Shown in pieces: positions 57,734 through 64,000 of a stretch of 64,000 bases of DNA. The stretch covers positions 1 through 64,000 of the forward strand of contig NZ_BCRN01000021.1 of NCBI RefSeq assembly GCF_001552615.1, given 5' to 3'. Position numbers and translations under genes: made by a program. Each line of letters begins with the position of its first letter. Position 1 is the stretch's first letter. Below the pieces are notes generated by a model, which searched no databases, was not told where the DNA came from, and saw only the letters and a list, made by a program, of their open reading frames with translations. Source of the DNA: Millisia brevis NBRC 105863 (lineage in GTDB: Bacteria; Actinomycetota; Actinomycetes; Mycobacteriales; Mycobacteriaceae).

Positions 57734-58292
57734 CTCCTGGATGTGGTACCTCTCGCGGGCGGCCGGGGTGGTGACCCTGGTGCTGTTCACCGGGGTCGTC
57801 GTCCTCGGGACGCTGACCGCCGGCCGACATCGCCCCCGGTCATCGAGCACGGTGCTGATCGTCGCGGTGCACCGCAGCCTGGCTCTGGGCAGCCTGATCT
57901 TCCTGGCGATCCACGTGCTGACCGCGGTCGCGGACAGCTATGTCGACATCTCCTGGCCCGCGGTCTTCCTGCCGTTCGCCTCCGGATACTCACCGGTCGG
58001 TGTCGCCTTCGGCACGCTGGCGCTCGACGTCGTCGCCGCGATCATCGTCACCTCGCTGCTGCGTCACCGCATCCCGGAGCGGTGGTGGCGCACCGTGCAC
58101 TGGGGCGCCTACGCGATGGCGGCGTTTGCGGCCATCCACGCGCTGGTCATGGCGAGCAGCGATCAGCCGATGCTGCCGGCCATCTCGATCACCTGCGCCG
58201 TCGTGATGGCCGCGGCAACCGTCCTGCGGTTCGTCTCGGTCGATCACGATGCCCGCCGGCGCGCCCTCGTCGCGGCCGAGGAGTGGTCGTGA
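57726..58292 (+). CDS. Ferric-reductase-like transmembrane protein
   Basis: A 188-residue membrane protein with about five helices. Two pairs of histidines on facing helices, H in VAVHRSLALGSLIFLAIHVL and in RTVHWGAYAMAAFAAIHAL, match heme ligands of ferric-reductase-like (NOX/YedZ-type) domains. It should carry electrons across the membrane via heme. The ATG overlaps apbE by eight bases and the stop overlaps the next gene's GTG by four. No flavin domain is fused, so flavin may come from a partner. Confidence 0.85.
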   Translation: MSDSWMWYLSRAAGVVTLVLFTGVVVLGTLTAGRHRPRSSSTVLIVAVHRSLALGSLIFLAIHVLTAVADSYVDISWPAVFLPFASGYSPVGVAFGTLALDVVAAIIVTSLLRHRIPERWWRTVHWGAYAMAAFAAIHALVMASSDQPMLPAISITCAVVMAAATVLRFVSVDHDARRRALVAAEEWS

Positions 58293-59383
58293 CCGACCTG
58301 ATCGAACTGCTGAGGTCGGCGGGGCTCACCGGTCGCGGCGGCGCCGGCTTCCCGACCGACCGGAAGCTGCGCCTGGCCCGCGACCACGGAGCCGAACTGA
58401 TCGTCAACGCCTGCGACGGCGAAGTCGGCGCCGAGAAGGACGGCTGGATCGTCCGCAACCACCTGCCGGAACTGATCGACGGCGCCCGCCTGATCGCGGG
58501 CGATCGGTTCCGCGTCGCCGCCCACCGCGGTTCGGACACGCTGCGCGTCCTGTCCGCGGCCGCGGTGCCGACGCTGGTGGTCCCGAACCGGTACGTGTCC
58601 TCGGAGGCCTCGGCGCTGGCATCCCTGGCCGCCGGAGGTACGGCGCGACCGCTGATGCGCTTCGCCCCCACCGCCACAGGTGCCCACCGCGCGGACGGCA
58701 CGACGATCCCGCCGACCGTGGTCCTCAACGCCGAAACCGTCTGGCGCGCCGCCCAGATCACCCGATTCGGACCCGGCTGGTTCCGCGGGTGCGGGACCGT
58801 GACCGAGCCCGGACCGCGACTGATCACCATCGGCGGGTCGGTCCAGCGCCCCGGTGTCCACGAGGTCGCGGCCGGTATCCCGATCATCGAGCTGATCCGT
58901 ATCGCCGGGGGAACCACCGCGCGACCGAGCGTCCTGTGGTTCAACGGCCTGTCCGGCGGTTTCCTCACCGCGCAGGAGGCGATCGACCTGCCGTGGTCGT
59001 CCCATGCCCTCGCCCCGTACGGCGTCGGGATCGGCAGCGCCTCGGTGCGGGTCCTCGACGGCCGCACCGATCCCTGGCGGCTGGTCCTCGACACCGTCAC
59101 CTACGCGGCGGGCGAGTCCGCGGGCCAATGCGGCCCGTGCATGTTCGGGCTGCCCGCGGTGGTCGACGATCTGACGACGATCCTCGACGGGAACGCGGAT
59201 CGCGCGGTGCGGGAACGCTTCTCCCGTCGACTCGGGGTGCTGCCCGGCCGAGGCGCCTGCCGCCACCCCGACGGGGTCGCGTCGTTCCTGCGCTCCGCGC
59301 TGCGCACCTTCGGGGCATCGCTCGGCCCCGACGTCGGCGACGACCTCGCCCTGCCCGCCCACCGACACGAGGTCGTCCGATGA
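58289..59383 (+). CDS. NuoF/SLBB-like NADH-dehydrogenase-type flavoprotein
   Basis: A 364-residue protein related to the 51-kDa subunit of complex I. It shows the N-terminal LTGRGGAGFPTDRKL segment and CDGEVGAEKDGW where NuoF has CNADEGEPGTFKDR, the FMN/NADH-site region. An SLBB domain lies at about residues 185-240 (LITIGGSVQRPGVHEVAAG). The iron-sulfur region ESAGQCGPCMFGLPA with a later GACRHP retains only three of the usual four cysteines (SAG where NuoF has SCG). It probably oxidises NAD(P)H or passes electrons to the ferredoxin encoded next. Confidence 0.85.
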   Translation: MTDLIELLRSAGLTGRGGAGFPTDRKLRLARDHGAELIVNACDGEVGAEKDGWIVRNHLPELIDGARLIAGDRFRVAAHRGSDTLRVLSAAAVPTLVVPNRYVSSEASALASLAAGGTARPLMRFAPTATGAHRADGTTIPPTVVLNAETVWRAAQITRFGPGWFRGCGTVTEPGPRLITIGGSVQRPGVHEVAAGIPIIELIRIAGGTTARPSVLWFNGLSGGFLTAQEAIDLPWSSHALAPYGVGIGSASVRVLDGRTDPWRLVLDTVTYAAGESAGQCGPCMFGLPAVVDDLTTILDGNADRAVRERFSRRLGVLPGRGACRHPDGVASFLRSALRTFGASLGPDVGDDLALPAHRHEVVR

Positions 59384-59652
59384 CCACCGCCCGACGCCCA
59401 GACCGCGACGACACCCACGCCCGCGACCACATCCCCGACCGCAACTCCCCCGCACCGATCGGACGGCGCGGCGAGGGATTGGTGGTCGACCGGGTCGCCT
59501 GTACCGGCCGCGGGGTCTGCGCTCACCTGCTCGCGCCGGCCGTCGTCTCGGACGAATGGGGCTACCCGATCATCGTCGACGCGCATCCGGATCGGCGGAC
59601 GACCGACGACGCCATTCGGCTCTGCCCCGCGCGCGCCCTGCACCGACGCTGA
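59380..59652 (+). CDS. Small ferredoxin
   Basis: A 90-residue protein. The N-terminal 35 residues are charged and disordered. The domain VVDRVACTGRGVCAHLLAPAV...AIRLCPARAL has three cysteines (C-x5-C and a distant C-P), typical of actinobacterial ferredoxins with a 3Fe-4S or labile 4Fe-4S cluster. The ATG overlaps the NuoF-like stop by four bases. It is the last gene of the five-gene ApbE operon and should shuttle electrons between the NuoF-like protein and a partner. Confidence 0.83.
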   Translation: MTTARRPDRDDTHARDHIPDRNSPAPIGRRGEGLVVDRVACTGRGVCAHLLAPAVVSDEWGYPIIVDAHPDRRTTDDAIRLCPARALHRR

Positions 59653-59883
59653 CCCGCCGCCCCGCCCGCGGGCCCACCGCCGCCGGAGCGGTCGGTCGCC
59701 TACCGGCCGGTACCGGACAATGGTGACAAATATCTGTATTCGTATCTCTCGGTCCACTTCTCGCAATAGTCGTCCACCGATCGACCGGTGTGCTGTGCTG
59801 TCACCGGAGTATTCGATTCGCGGCCCACGACCGTCGCGCACAACGCCACGCGACCGGGGCCCCGCCGGCGGGAGGCGAGAAGA
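59653..59883. other. Intergenic region upstream of the amino-acid permease
   Basis: About 230 bases with an AT-rich patch at 59720-59750 (GTGACAAATATCTGTATTCG) that probably holds the permease promoter. A GC-rich CCGCCGGAGCGG area after the ferredoxin stop may be a weak terminator. No gene is supported. Confidence 0.5.
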
Positions 59884-61386
59884 ATGGCTCGTTCACCACA
59901 CAGTGTGCTGCGCCGCAAGAGCGTCGAAACGGTCATCCACCAGGACGACGACGTCCACGGCGCCGGTCAACTGTCCAAATCACTCCGAGCACGCGATCTG
60001 ATCGGCTTCGGGATCGGCATCGTCATCGGCACCGGCATCTTCACCCTCACCGGCATCGAGGCGAAGAACAGCGCCGGCCCCGCGGTGGTGCTCTCCTTCC
60101 TCGTCGCCGGCATCGTCGCCCTGCTGGCCGCCCTCTGTTACGCCGAACTCGCCTCGGCGGTACCCACCGCCGGCAGTTCCTATACCTACGCCTATACGAC
60201 GATCGGCGAGCTCTTCGCCTGGATCATCGCGTGGGATCTGATCCTCGAATTTGCCCTGGGCGCAGCGGTTGTGGCGCGGGGTTGGTCCGGCTACATCGCC
60301 GGCGTGTTCAATCTGCCGCAGCAGTGGTTCGGCGAGTCGCATTCGACCGTCAACCTCGGGGCCATCTTCATCACGGTGCTGCTCGGCATCGTCGCCATCC
60401 GCGGCATCCGCGAATCCGCTTGGGTGACAAACGGTCTGGTGGTCATCAAGGTGCTGGTGTGCATCTTCGTGATCGCGGTCGGCGCCTTCTACGTCAAGAC
60501 GTCCAACCTGGTGCCGTTCATCCCGCCGGCGCAACCGGCCGAGGGTGGCGACGCCGGTCTGCGGGCCCCGCTGTGGCAGTTCCTCTCCGGCGTCACCCCG
60601 ACCAGCTTCGGGATCGCCGGCGTCCTGTTCGCGGCGGCGGTGGTCTTCTTCGCCTATTCCGGATTCGAGGCGGTCGCCAATCTCGGTGAGGAGACCCGCA
60701 ACCCCGCCCGCGATATGCCGCTGGGCCTGCTGGGCACCCTGGGCATCTGTACCGCGCTCTACCTCGGCGTCTGCATCGTCATCACCGGCATGGTCAACTA
60801 CCGGAATCTGTCCGAGGGCGATGCGGTCGCCGACGTCTTCCACCAGGTGGGTCTGCAATGGGCCGGCATCCTGATCGGCATCGCGGCGGTCGCCGGGCTG
60901 ACCTCGGTGATCCTGGTCGACATCGTCGCGATGGGTCGGATCGGCTTCGCCCTCGGCCGGGACGGACTGCTGCCGGAGATCTTCCGGCGGGTGCACCCCA
61001 CCTGGGGGACCCCGGTGCTGATGACCTCGACGACCGTCGTGGTCGTCGCCCTGCTCGCGGGCTTCGTGCCGATCTCGGTGCTGGCCGAAATGGTCAGCAT
61101 CGGAACGCTGTTCGCGTTCGTGGTGGTCTCGATCGCGGTGATCGTGCTGCGCCGCACCGACCCCGACATGCCGCGCCCGTTCAAGGTGCCGCTGGTCCCC
61201 CTGGTCCCGATCCTGTCGACGGCGTCCTGCCTGGCGCTGATGGCGAGCCTCGCGGTGGAGACCTGGCTGCGCTTCCTGGTGTGGCTGCTGCTCGGCCTGG
61301 TGGTCTACTTCGGCTACAGCCGTCGGCATTCCCGCCTCGAGCCGTCCGCCGCCGAGGGCGCGCCCGCCGAAGGGCCGGCGACATGA
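59884..61386 (+). CDS. APC-family amino-acid permease
   Basis: A 500-residue inner-membrane transporter with 12 predicted helices. The APC signature is seen as LIGFGIGIVIGTGIFTLTGIEAKNSAGPAVVLSFLVAGIVALLAALCYAELASAVPTAGSSYTY at the first two helices, where the unwound GxGI segment binds substrate. FAYSGFEAVANLGEETRNPARDMPLGLL marks helix 6 and the next loop. It resembles YfnA/cationic amino-acid transporters. The ATG has GGAGG eight bases upstream. Its stop overlaps the Usp gene by four bases. Confidence 0.92.
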   Translation: MARSPHSVLRRKSVETVIHQDDDVHGAGQLSKSLRARDLIGFGIGIVIGTGIFTLTGIEAKNSAGPAVVLSFLVAGIVALLAALCYAELASAVPTAGSSYTYAYTTIGELFAWIIAWDLILEFALGAAVVARGWSGYIAGVFNLPQQWFGESHSTVNLGAIFITVLLGIVAIRGIRESAWVTNGLVVIKVLVCIFVIAVGAFYVKTSNLVPFIPPAQPAEGGDAGLRAPLWQFLSGVTPTSFGIAGVLFAAAVVFFAYSGFEAVANLGEETRNPARDMPLGLLGTLGICTALYLGVCIVITGMVNYRNLSEGDAVADVFHQVGLQWAGILIGIAAVAGLTSVILVDIVAMGRIGFALGRDGLLPEIFRRVHPTWGTPVLMTSTTVVVVALLAGFVPISVLAEMVSIGTLFAFVVVSIAVIVLRRTDPDMPRPFKVPLVPLVPILSTASCLALMASLAVETWLRFLVWLLLGLVVYFGYSRRHSRLEPSAAEGAPAEGPAT

Positions 61387-62258
61387 CGATCCTGGTGGGA
61401 TTCGGCCCGGATATGCCCAGCGCATCGGGCCTCGACCTGGCCGGCCGGCTCGCCCGCCTTACCGGTGAGGACATCGTGCTGTGCTGTGTGGTCCACGACG
61501 CGTGGGAGTCCCCCGCGGTCCGCGACTTCTCCGGCGTCGACGACGACTGGCGGCGCGAACTGCGCGCCGGAGCGGCCGAAGCGCTCGACAGCGCGATCCT
61601 TCGACTCGGGGGCGACCTGTCGATCACGTCGGTCGTGCGCACCGGCCGTTCGGTCCCGCGGGTGCTCGCGGAGGAGAGCGAAGCCGTCGGCGCGCGGATG
61701 GTCGTGATCGGCTCGTCGAACCACGGACCGATCGGCCGCATCTCCTTCGGCAGCGCCGGCGACCGGCTGGTGCACAGCGCCGGCACCCCCGTGGCGGTCG
61801 CCCCGCGCGGCTACCGCGAACAACGCGCCCCGGTCTCCCGGCTGCTGCTCGCGGTCTATCCGACCCACCGCGACATCGCCCTGGCCGGTCCGGCCGCCGA
61901 CTGGGCCGAACAACTGTCGGCGCCGGTGCGCGTGGTCACCTTCGCATCGCGCGACTCGTCCGCCGTCGGCCGGTTCGCCGGGCAGGACGTCTTCCCCTAT
62001 TGGCGCGAGCAGGTCGAGCGGACCCAGCGGACCATCGGTGAACTGCTCGCCAAGGAGGGTGTCCCGGTCCTGTCGCCCGCGCTGATCATCGGGGAGGGGT
62101 GGGCCCCGACGGTCGATGCCTTCGACTGGAACCCCGACGACCTGTTGATGGTCGGGTCGAGCGAGCACGGGCCGATCGCGCAGGTCTTCCTCGGGTCGAG
62201 CGCCACCCGCATCGTGCGCCAGGCGCCGGTGCCGGTGATCCTGCTGCCCCGGCAGTGA
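61383..62258 (+). CDS. Universal stress protein, two divergent Usp domains, coupled to the permease
   Basis: A 291-residue protein with two Usp-like halves (about residues 1-142 and 150-291). The ATP-site loops read GSSNHGPIGRISFGSAGDRLV and GSSEHGPIAQVFLGSSATRIV, both variants of G-2x-G-9x-G(S/T). The ATG lies within the permease stop (ATGA), so both proteins are produced together. This pairing of APC permease and Usp suggests that the Usp protein controls or senses the transporter. A perfect terminator follows. Confidence 0.9.
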   Translation: MTILVGFGPDMPSASGLDLAGRLARLTGEDIVLCCVVHDAWESPAVRDFSGVDDDWRRELRAGAAEALDSAILRLGGDLSITSVVRTGRSVPRVLAEESEAVGARMVVIGSSNHGPIGRISFGSAGDRLVHSAGTPVAVAPRGYREQRAPVSRLLLAVYPTHRDIALAGPAADWAEQLSAPVRVVTFASRDSSAVGRFAGQDVFPYWREQVERTQRTIGELLAKEGVPVLSPALIIGEGWAPTVDAFDWNPDDLLMVGSSEHGPIAQVFLGSSATRIVRQAPVPVILLPRQ

Positions 62259-62269
62259 CCTTCCTCCAC

Positions 62270-62303
62270 CCCCGATCCCCGACGATGCGGTCGGGGATCG
62301 GGG
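62270..62303. terminator. Bidirectional terminator between usp and cvnD
   Basis: A perfect 14-bp stem CCCCGATCCCCGAC/GTCGGGGATCGGGG with a GATGCG loop, 12 bases after the usp stop and 15 bases from the convergent cvnD stop. Confidence 0.8.
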
Positions 62304-62317
62304 TGTCGTGTGGAGAA

Positions 62318-62896
62318 TCAGGGCGCGGAGGGCACCCGATCGAGGGCGTACTCGGTGATCGTGATCAGCGCTTCCTTGGCGGACTGCCGCTTGCGCGCGT
62401 CGATCGAGAAGATCGGCACATCGCCGGGCACGGCCAGGGCGGCGCGGATCTCCTCGAGCGGGTAGACCGGCGCCTGGTCGAACTCGTTGACCGCGATCAC
62501 GAACGGAACCCCGTGCGCCTCGAAGTAGTCGACCGCCGCGAAGCTGTCGTCGAGGTGCCGGGTGTCGACGATCACGACGGCGCCGATCGCGCCGCGCACC
62601 AGGTCGTCCCACATGAACCAGAAGCGGCGCTGTCCGGGGGTGCCGAAGAGGTAGAGCACCAGGTCACCGCCGAGGGTGATGCGACCGAAGTCCATCGCCA
62701 CCGTGGTGGTGTCCTTGGTCGTTCCCGGCTGCAGGTCGTCGACGCCGACCGATACGTCGGTGATCAACGCCTCGGTCCGCAGCGGCACGATCTCCGATAC
62801 CGCCCCGACAAATGTTGTCTTGCCGACTCCGAACCCGCCCGCGATGACGATCTTCGTCGAGGCGGCGGTCGATGTGTCAGAGGGCACGTAGTCCAC
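62318..62896 (-). CDS. Conservon GTPase CvnD (Ras-like)
   Basis: Small GTP-binding protein of actinobacterial CvnABCD conservons, which resemble eukaryotic G-protein-coupled signalling. The 192-residue protein has G1 GGFGVGKTT (20-28), a threonine-rich switch I (KDTTTVAMDFGRI), G3-like FGTPGQRRFWF and G4-like NEFD. Its start overlaps the end of the DUF742 gene by 20 bases. It is the last gene of cvnA-B-C-D on the minus strand. The partner and effector are unknown. Confidence 0.93.
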   Translation of the reverse strand: MDYVPSDTSTAASTKIVIAGGFGVGKTTFVGAVSEIVPLRTEALITDVSVGVDDLQPGTTKDTTTVAMDFGRITLGGDLVLYLFGTPGQRRFWFMWDDLVRGAIGAVVIVDTRHLDDSFAAVDYFEAHGVPFVIAVNEFDQAPVYPLEEIRAALAVPGDVPIFSIDARKRQSAKEALITITEYALDRVPSAP

Positions 62897-63251
62897 TGAG
62901 GGTCCTTCCGATCAATTCTCGTCGTTCGGAGTTGCTGGTGCGGTCACCCAGAGTCCTGAGAACTCGTAGGTGCCCACCGGCAATGAGATCCCCGACCAAC
63001 ACGCGAGCGACCCCCAAAGGCACGCTGAGTCGTGCCGAAATCTCTGCCACCGATGGCCCGGACTCGCACATCACCACGATGCGACTCCGTAAATCGTGCG
63101 CCGGCAACCCGATATCCGCCCCCGGATTCGTGGTCCTGATCGACGCTTCAATGGGCAGGTCGACACCGGTATCCGTCCGACCGGACGTGAGGGTATAGGG
63201 CCGCACCCGGCTGGGCGCTGGTGGACCCGACACCAGTTCGTCCTCGCTCAT
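62877..63251 (-). CDS. Conservon DUF742 protein CvnC
   Basis: A 124-residue DUF742 protein. The core (about residues 14-120) reads VRPYTLTSGRTDTG, then a winged-helix-like segment SGPSVAEISARLSVPLGVARVLVGDLIAGGHLRVL typical of CvnC. It may link the roadblock protein and the GTPase. It is 40 bases after cvnB and overlaps cvnD by 20. Confidence 0.9.
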   Translation of the reverse strand: MSEDELVSGPPAPSRVRPYTLTSGRTDTGVDLPIEASIRTTNPGADIGLPAHDLRSRIVVMCESGPSVAEISARLSVPLGVARVLVGDLIAGGHLRVLRTLGDRTSNSERRELIGRTLSGLRAL

Positions 63252-63291
63252 CGACTGTCCTTCGTTGATCTCGAACTCCTGCGATCGATGA

Positions 63292-63720
63292 TCAGTATGA
63301 CGACGGACGGACGGACTCGCCCTTGCGTGGGCCGGCCGCGACGGTCGATCCGACCCGCTCGACCAGCATCGCCATCTCGTATCCCACCTGACCGATGTCC
63401 CCGTCGGTCGTGGTCAGGGCGGCGAGATGCGAACCGTCGCCGACGCTCATCAACAGCAGGTAGCCGCGCTCCATCTCGACCACCGACTGCAGCACGGTGC
63501 CACCGTCGAACAGTCGGGCCGCACCCGTCGACAAGCTAGACAGGCCGGACGCGACCGCGGCGAGCTGTTCGGCCCGGTCGACCGGGATGTGGGCGCTCAT
63601 GGCCATCAGCAGGCCGTCGGCGGAAACCAGCACGGCGTGCGTGACGCCCGCGGTATCCCGGGCGAAGTTGGCGACCAGCCAATCGAGCGGTCGGGTGGTG
63701 GTCGATGCGGGGCCGGTCAT
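63292..63720 (-). CDS. Conservon roadblock/LC7 protein CvnB
   Basis: A 142-residue roadblock/LC7-domain protein. Diagnostic parts are [31 protein letters not shown], then [25 protein letters not shown]. The last strands [39 protein letters not shown] complete the fold. Such proteins act as dimers that regulate the partner GTPase (GAP/GEF-like). Its ATG shares one base with the cvnA stop (TGATG). Confidence 0.92.
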   Translation of the reverse strand: MTGPASTTTRPLDWLVANFARDTAGVTHAVLVSADGLLMAMSAHIPVDRAEQLAAVASGLSSLSTGAARLFDGGTVLQSVVEMERGYLLLMSVGDGSHLAALTTTDGDIGQVGYEMAMLVERVGSTVAAGPRKGESVRPSSY

Positions 63721-64000
63721 CAGTCCTTGTCCAATCTGTGTCGTCCACGGTCGATACGCGACCGGGCGTTGCGTACGCCTTCGAGATGGTTACTGATCGT
63801 CGAGCGCACCGTCTCGGGATCGCGTCTCGATCCGGCCGGCGCGCTGGTATCAGCGGAACCGGGGATGAGACGTCGACCCGGATCTCGCACCGGAAGCCCC
63901 GTCCTCGAGTGCTCGTGCACCGTTGCGGTGAACGCTTCTTCGGCCGCGGACCACCCCGAGTCCGCAGCGGTCGACCAGGTCCGGCTCGACCGTGCCAGGT
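63720..64000 (-). CDS. Conservon sensor kinase-like CvnA, C-terminal part only
   Basis: The gene enters from beyond the right edge; only about 93 C-terminal residues are present. They read ...[35 protein letters not shown] and end in [24 protein letters not shown], matching the low-complexity C-terminal tail of CvnA histidine-kinase-like proteins (the GLPxRxPGxxLxPGS motif). The kinase and sensor domains are outside the window. Identification rests on the tail motif and the cvnB-C-D genes that follow. Confidence 0.8.
   Translation of the reverse strand, partial: LARSSRTWSTAADSGWSAAEEAFTATVHEHSRTGLPVRDPGRRLIPGSADTSAPAGSRRDPETVRSTISNHLEGVRNARSRIDRGRHRLDKD

Overview
The window is a very GC-rich chromosomal segment from a mycolic-acid-containing actinobacterium (order Mycobacteriales). 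The evidence is gene order. tyrS, mpg, a Trm112-like gene and a fused lipase/acyl-CoA-synthetase (like M. tuberculosis Rv1683) are followed by argCJBDFRGH, pheST, a 23S rRNA methyltransferase, rplT-rpmI-infC, uvrA, an MBL protein, uvrB, a DUF402 protein, a coaE-GrpB fusion, rpsA, polA and pdtaR. This is the Rv1626-Rv1689 neighbourhood without the polyketide genes found there in tubercle bacilli. No transposase, integrase, CRISPR array or prophage gene was seen. The genus cannot be fixed from this window; a Gordonia/Nocardia/Tsukamurella-like organism fits.

Region 1 (about 1-21.6 kb) is read on the minus strand and is core metabolism. The complete arginine operon argC-J-B-D-F-R-G-H has almost every junction overlapping by a few bases. 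It opens with an AT-rich palindromic ARG-box-like control site and contains an odd 14-bp tandem repeat between argR and argG. It is preceded by pheS-pheT, and upstream of those by infC-rpmI-rplT; infC probably starts at AUC and has a long structured leader.

Region 2 (21.6-44.4 kb) alternates strands. It holds DNA repair and replication genes (uvrA, uvrB, polA), two universal stress proteins, a MarR repressor divergent from a HelR-type RNA-polymerase-recycling ATPase, coaE, rpsA with a strong terminator, a GlxA-type regulator, an inositol-dehydrogenase-like oxidoreductase and a TrxB-like thioredoxin. Several genes show a TANNNT hexamer 6-7 nt before the start codon, which suggests leaderless mRNAs.

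Region 3 (44.6-51.6 kb) is a branched-chain amino-acid ABC transporter: livHMGF on the plus strand and a convergent lipoprotein binding protein. LivH carries an unusual secreted N-terminal domain. Then come the ANTAR response regulator pdtaR and a tRNA with a CAA anticodon.

Region 4 (51.7-64 kb) is accessory. A DoxX membrane protein, a MarR regulator and two short-chain dehydrogenases are tied together by five copies of a 16-bp palindrome, ACTTCA-N4-TGAAGT. Next is a Sec-exported TNT-type NAD+ glycohydrolase toxin overlapping its probable immunity gene. An operon follows with a small anchored Ser/Thr-rich protein, ApbE, a ferric-reductase-like membrane subunit, a NuoF/SLBB-like protein and a ferredoxin, which looks like a compact electron-transfer chain. 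Then come an APC amino-acid permease coupled to a Usp protein, and a CvnABCD conservon (Ras-like GTPase, DUF742, roadblock, and the truncated kinase cvnA) that runs off the right edge.
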